Shown here: positions 61,932 to 64,000 of the stretch, one piece after another
Layout of the letters: each line of letters starts with the position of its first letter
Position numbering within the stretch: position 1 is the stretch's first letter
Origin: an uncultured Oscillospiraceae bacterium
Lineage (GTDB): Bacteria; Bacillota; Clostridia; Oscillospirales; Oscillospiraceae
Assembly (NCBI GenBank): GCA_934590325.1
Contig: CAKTOW010000001.1
Coordinates: forward strand, 1 to 64,000
Direction: 5' to 3'
Length of the DNA: 64,000 bases
Position numbers and translations under genes: made by a program
Notes under the pieces: generated by a model
Databases searched by the model: none
What the model saw: the letters and a program-made list of their open reading frames with translations, nothing else
Told to the model about the DNA's origin: nothing

Positions 61932-62846
61932 ATGAACAGGAATACAGAGACCGTCGGTGCGGAGAAGCTGACGGACGCAGAGCTGTCCCAGAAGCTGGGC
62001 AGCTATCAGAAGAAAGAGAGCATCGGCATACTGCTGGGGGCCGCCCTGGTGATCGCCGGGTGCATCTCCATGTTCATCGTGCGCAACATACTGCTGGTGT
62101 CGGCGCTGGTGTTCGGCGGTGTGGCGCTGCTCCTGCTGCTGGCGGTGCCCGCCCAGAAAAAGAAAAAAGCCCTGCTGCAGCAGCAGCTGGGTGGGTTCTT
62201 CCGGACGGAACTGACGCGCATCTTCGGCGCGGAGCCGGAGACACCGACGCTGCCCATAGACTATACATTTCTGCGGGACGCCGACCTGCTGGCCTTCCGC
62301 TGGACGGAGTGCAGCGTGGAGGACTTCCACGAAGGTGAGCACAAGGGGCTGCGGTTCTCCGCCGCCAATGTGGAACTGCGCCGCACTGTAGAGGAACGGT
62401 CCGGCCCCGACAACGATAACTGGATGACCCGCACGGAAACGCTGTTCCGCGGCGTGGTCGTCCGGTGCCGGGACATATGCGACCCCGGCCTGGACATTGC
62501 CCTCCGCGACCGGTTCCAGGAGCGCAAGGGCGCGGACATCACCGACCCTGCGCTGTTCCGGCAGCACTTCACCGCCCGCACCGGCGACGACCAGCCGGCG
62601 GACGAGCTGGTGACGCCGCAGCTGCGGGAGCTGGTGCGAAAACTGGAGGCCTGTTCCAGCAACGCCAAGGTGGGCGGTCTTATCCTGCGCGGCGGCGCGC
62701 TGACACTGGCCCTGAACACGAGATATGTCTTTGCGGGCGTCCCGGCGGAGCTGGACCTGCGGGATATCGACGGCATACGGAAGTGGTACACGGCCTCGCT
62801 GGTAGGGATGGGCGGCCTGCTGGACATTTTGATGGAAGGGCTATGA
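61932..62846 (+). CDS. DUF3137-type membrane protein 1
   Basis: The 304-residue protein has an N-terminal cytoplasmic stretch. Two close membrane helices follow (about 30-70; ESIGILLGAALVIAGCISMF and LVSALVFGGVALLLLLAVPA). The large soluble part has the LFRGVVVRCRDICDPGLDIA segment of DUF3137-like proteins. It starts 14 bases after the third lipoprotein stop, with an AGGGAGGT site. Function unknown. It is paralogous in layout to the next gene, so the two may form a complex. Confidence 0.72.
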   Translation: MNRNTETVGAEKLTDAELSQKLGSYQKKESIGILLGAALVIAGCISMFIVRNILLVSALVFGGVALLLLLAVPAQKKKKALLQQQLGGFFRTELTRIFGAEPETPTLPIDYTFLRDADLLAFRWTECSVEDFHEGEHKGLRFSAANVELRRTVEERSGPDNDNWMTRTETLFRGVVVRCRDICDPGLDIALRDRFQERKGADITDPALFRQHFTARTGDDQPADELVTPQLRELVRKLEACSSNAKVGGLILRGGALTLALNTRYVFAGVPAELDLRDIDGIRKWYTASLVGMGGLLDILMEGL

Positions 62847-62862
62847 AATACGGAGGAAAAAT

Positions 62863-63723
62863 ATGGACGTAAATAGAACAGAGGAACAGCTGAACAATGC
62901 GCTGAAAAAGAGCAAGGGCGGCAAAATGGGCGGTAAGCTGCTGGCGCTGGCAGGTGTGGCCGTGGCGCTGGTGGGCGTCATCCTGGGCGGCAACTATGTG
63001 CTGATCATCATCGGCGGCGTGATACTGGCCGTGGGAGAAGCGATGCAGGGCAAGGCCAGGAGCAAAGCCAGCAGGCAGGCCTTCGACGCCATGGCGCCAG
63101 CACTTATCAAGGACACCCTCGAAAACGCGGACTTCTCCCCCGCCGAGCACATCCTGCGCACGGAGGACTGCAACATTCCTCTGCCCTCTCACACCTATTG
63201 CGGCGAAAACGGGTATATCCGAGGGCTGTACAAGGGACTGCCCACAGAGCTGTGCACCGTTGTCCTGACGGACGTGGACGAGGTGCAGCGGGAGGAGACC
63301 GGCCTGTGGGAGCGGAACGAGCGGGTGGTCTATACCGGGCAGTGGATGGCGTGCGAAACTGGAAAAATATTGACAAAGGGCATGACTATATGGCCGCGGA
63401 ACAAGCTGCTGAACGGGCGCACCATCAAGACGGACAACGAAGCGTTCAACAAGCGGTTCAACCTCAGCTGCGACGATGAGGAGTTCGTGCTGCGGTTCCT
63501 GAGCCAGAGCCGCATGGAGCGGTTCATGGCGCTGGCGGACAGCGCGTTCAGTCCCTTTGCCGTGTGCCTGCGGGACGACGGCAGGCTGTACATCGCCGCG
63601 CACAGTGGCCGCGGCTTCTTCGACGTGGGAAAAGGCCGGGAGGACCCGGCGCAGCTGCGGCAGCGCTTTGCCGGTGAGTTGAAGTGGTTCACGGATGTGA
63701 TCGACACATTCCGCCCGGTGTAA
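62863..63723 (+). CDS. DUF3137-type membrane protein 2
   Basis: The 286-residue protein has two adjacent N-terminal membrane helices (about 24-57). A DUF3137 body follows, in which TDNEAFNKRFNLSCDDEEFV and then LRFLSQSRMERFMALADSAF are the clearest family segments. It is encoded 16 bases after the previous DUF3137-like gene. I know of no biochemical function. The pair with lipoproteins upstream suggests an envelope module. Confidence 0.8.
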   Translation: MDVNRTEEQLNNALKKSKGGKMGGKLLALAGVAVALVGVILGGNYVLIIIGGVILAVGEAMQGKARSKASRQAFDAMAPALIKDTLENADFSPAEHILRTEDCNIPLPSHTYCGENGYIRGLYKGLPTELCTVVLTDVDEVQREETGLWERNERVVYTGQWMACETGKILTKGMTIWPRNKLLNGRTIKTDNEAFNKRFNLSCDDEEFVLRFLSQSRMERFMALADSAFSPFAVCLRDDGRLYIAAHSGRGFFDVGKGREDPAQLRQRFAGELKWFTDVIDTFRPV

Positions 63724-63737
63724 AAGGAGGGAAAACA

Positions 63738-63935
63738 ATGCCGTTGTGGCTTGCTGTGGTGCTGCTGATAGCGGCGCTGGCGGGGATCGCGCTGGCCTGC
63801 CAATATTTGAAGGACAACAAAACGGCGCGAATACTGTGCATCGTCGGCTGCGGACTTATCATCCTGGCCTGTGCCCTGTATATCGGACTGACGCTGCTGT
63901 TCGTGGACGCGGTGCAGAACGGCCCTGCCGCCTGA
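63738..63935 (+). CDS. Small two-TM membrane protein
   Basis: The 65-residue product has two membrane helices (about 4-22 and 33-55; VLLIAALAGIALACQYL and ILCIVGCGLIILACALYIGL). A strong AAAAGGAGG precedes the ATG. It is the last gene of the cluster and is followed by a terminator-like hairpin. No family is recognised. Confidence 0.75.
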   Translation: MPLWLAVVLLIAALAGIALACQYLKDNKTARILCIVGCGLIILACALYIGLTLLFVDAVQNGPAA

Positions 63936-63951
63936 TGGAAAACAGGCATAA

Positions 63952-63983
63952 AAACGCCCGCATGCTGACGCATGCGGGTGTTT
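63952..63983 (+). terminator. Terminator-like hairpin, repeat copy 2
   Basis: AAACGCCCGCATGC and GCATGCGGGTGTTT pair around the loop TGAC, followed by ATTT. It is the inverse-orientation copy of the hairpin at 342-375 and probably ends the lipoprotein-DUF3137 operon. Confidence 0.75.
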
Positions 63984-64000
63984 ATTTGCGCCGGTATCCC

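Overview
The window looks like chromosomal DNA of a GC-rich, anaerobic, spore-forming member of the Clostridia, most likely Oscillospiraceae/Oscillospirales. The reasons are a SpoVT homologue, anaerobic ferredoxin-type enzymes (indolepyruvate:ferredoxin oxidoreductase, an iron-sulfur flavoprotein, HypA/HypB), butyrate kinase, TRAP transport, Gram-positive-style surface proteins and lipoproteins, good AGGAGG ribosome binding sites and consensus sigma-A promoters. Genes were identified by reading motifs; no database search was run, so species-level placement is inference.

Layout. 1-257 is the end of asnS. 266-570 is a MITE-like inverted-repeat element. 751-4089 holds an acyltransferase-like gene, an acyl-CoA ligase and a YheO/DauR-type regulator. 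4193-7337 is an xpaC-telA-TPM membrane cluster. 7411-12131 has a GntR repressor divergent from a large FAD/Fe-S oxidoreductase followed by hypA-hypB. 12186-14657 is spoVT and typA, followed by tRNA-Arg(CCT). 14957-21853 is an XRE regulator divergent from a coherent catabolic operon: RidA, a TRAP transporter, an amidohydrolase and a cysteine desulfidase/serine dehydratase-like enzyme. 21998-32050 is a minus-strand cell-surface island: two paralogous DUF6273 surface proteins, two paralogous small two-TM proteins, a sigma factor, a PrsW-type protease and a beta-helix-like surface protein. 32200-32850 is a dense block of repeats and palindromes. 32853-35987 is a metal-efflux locus. 36070-43132 contains a giant surface protein, a xanthine/uracil permease and a cohesin/dockerin protein; the two extracellular genes are visibly AT-richer than the rest.

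43310-46763 holds a Lar-like zinc protein and three membrane transporters or permeases, one of them an apparent fluoride-type CLC antiporter. 47035-49109 is serC-serA. 49722-51693 is a serine-palmitoyltransferase-like enzyme with an SDR reductase. 51743 onward: proC, then tetR-buk-iorA-iorB, tRNA-Leu(CAG) and a MalT-like LuxR regulator. 59930-63935 is a run of small lipoproteins and DUF3137-type membrane proteins.

How the genes may work together. Serine made by SerC/SerA could feed the adjacent alpha-oxoamine synthase to make a sphingoid-like base. The TRAP operon appears built to import a compound, hydrolyse it and beta-eliminate the released amino acid, with RidA removing the 2-aminoacrylate. 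Buk with IorAB points to energy-yielding amino-acid fermentation under a TetR repressor. The sigma factor/PrsW cassette next to the surface genes suggests regulated intramembrane proteolysis controlling envelope composition. The strongest candidates for undescribed biology are the surface island with its shared C-terminal tag and shared twin-palindrome leaders, the SPT-like gene pair and the TRAP/RidA operon.
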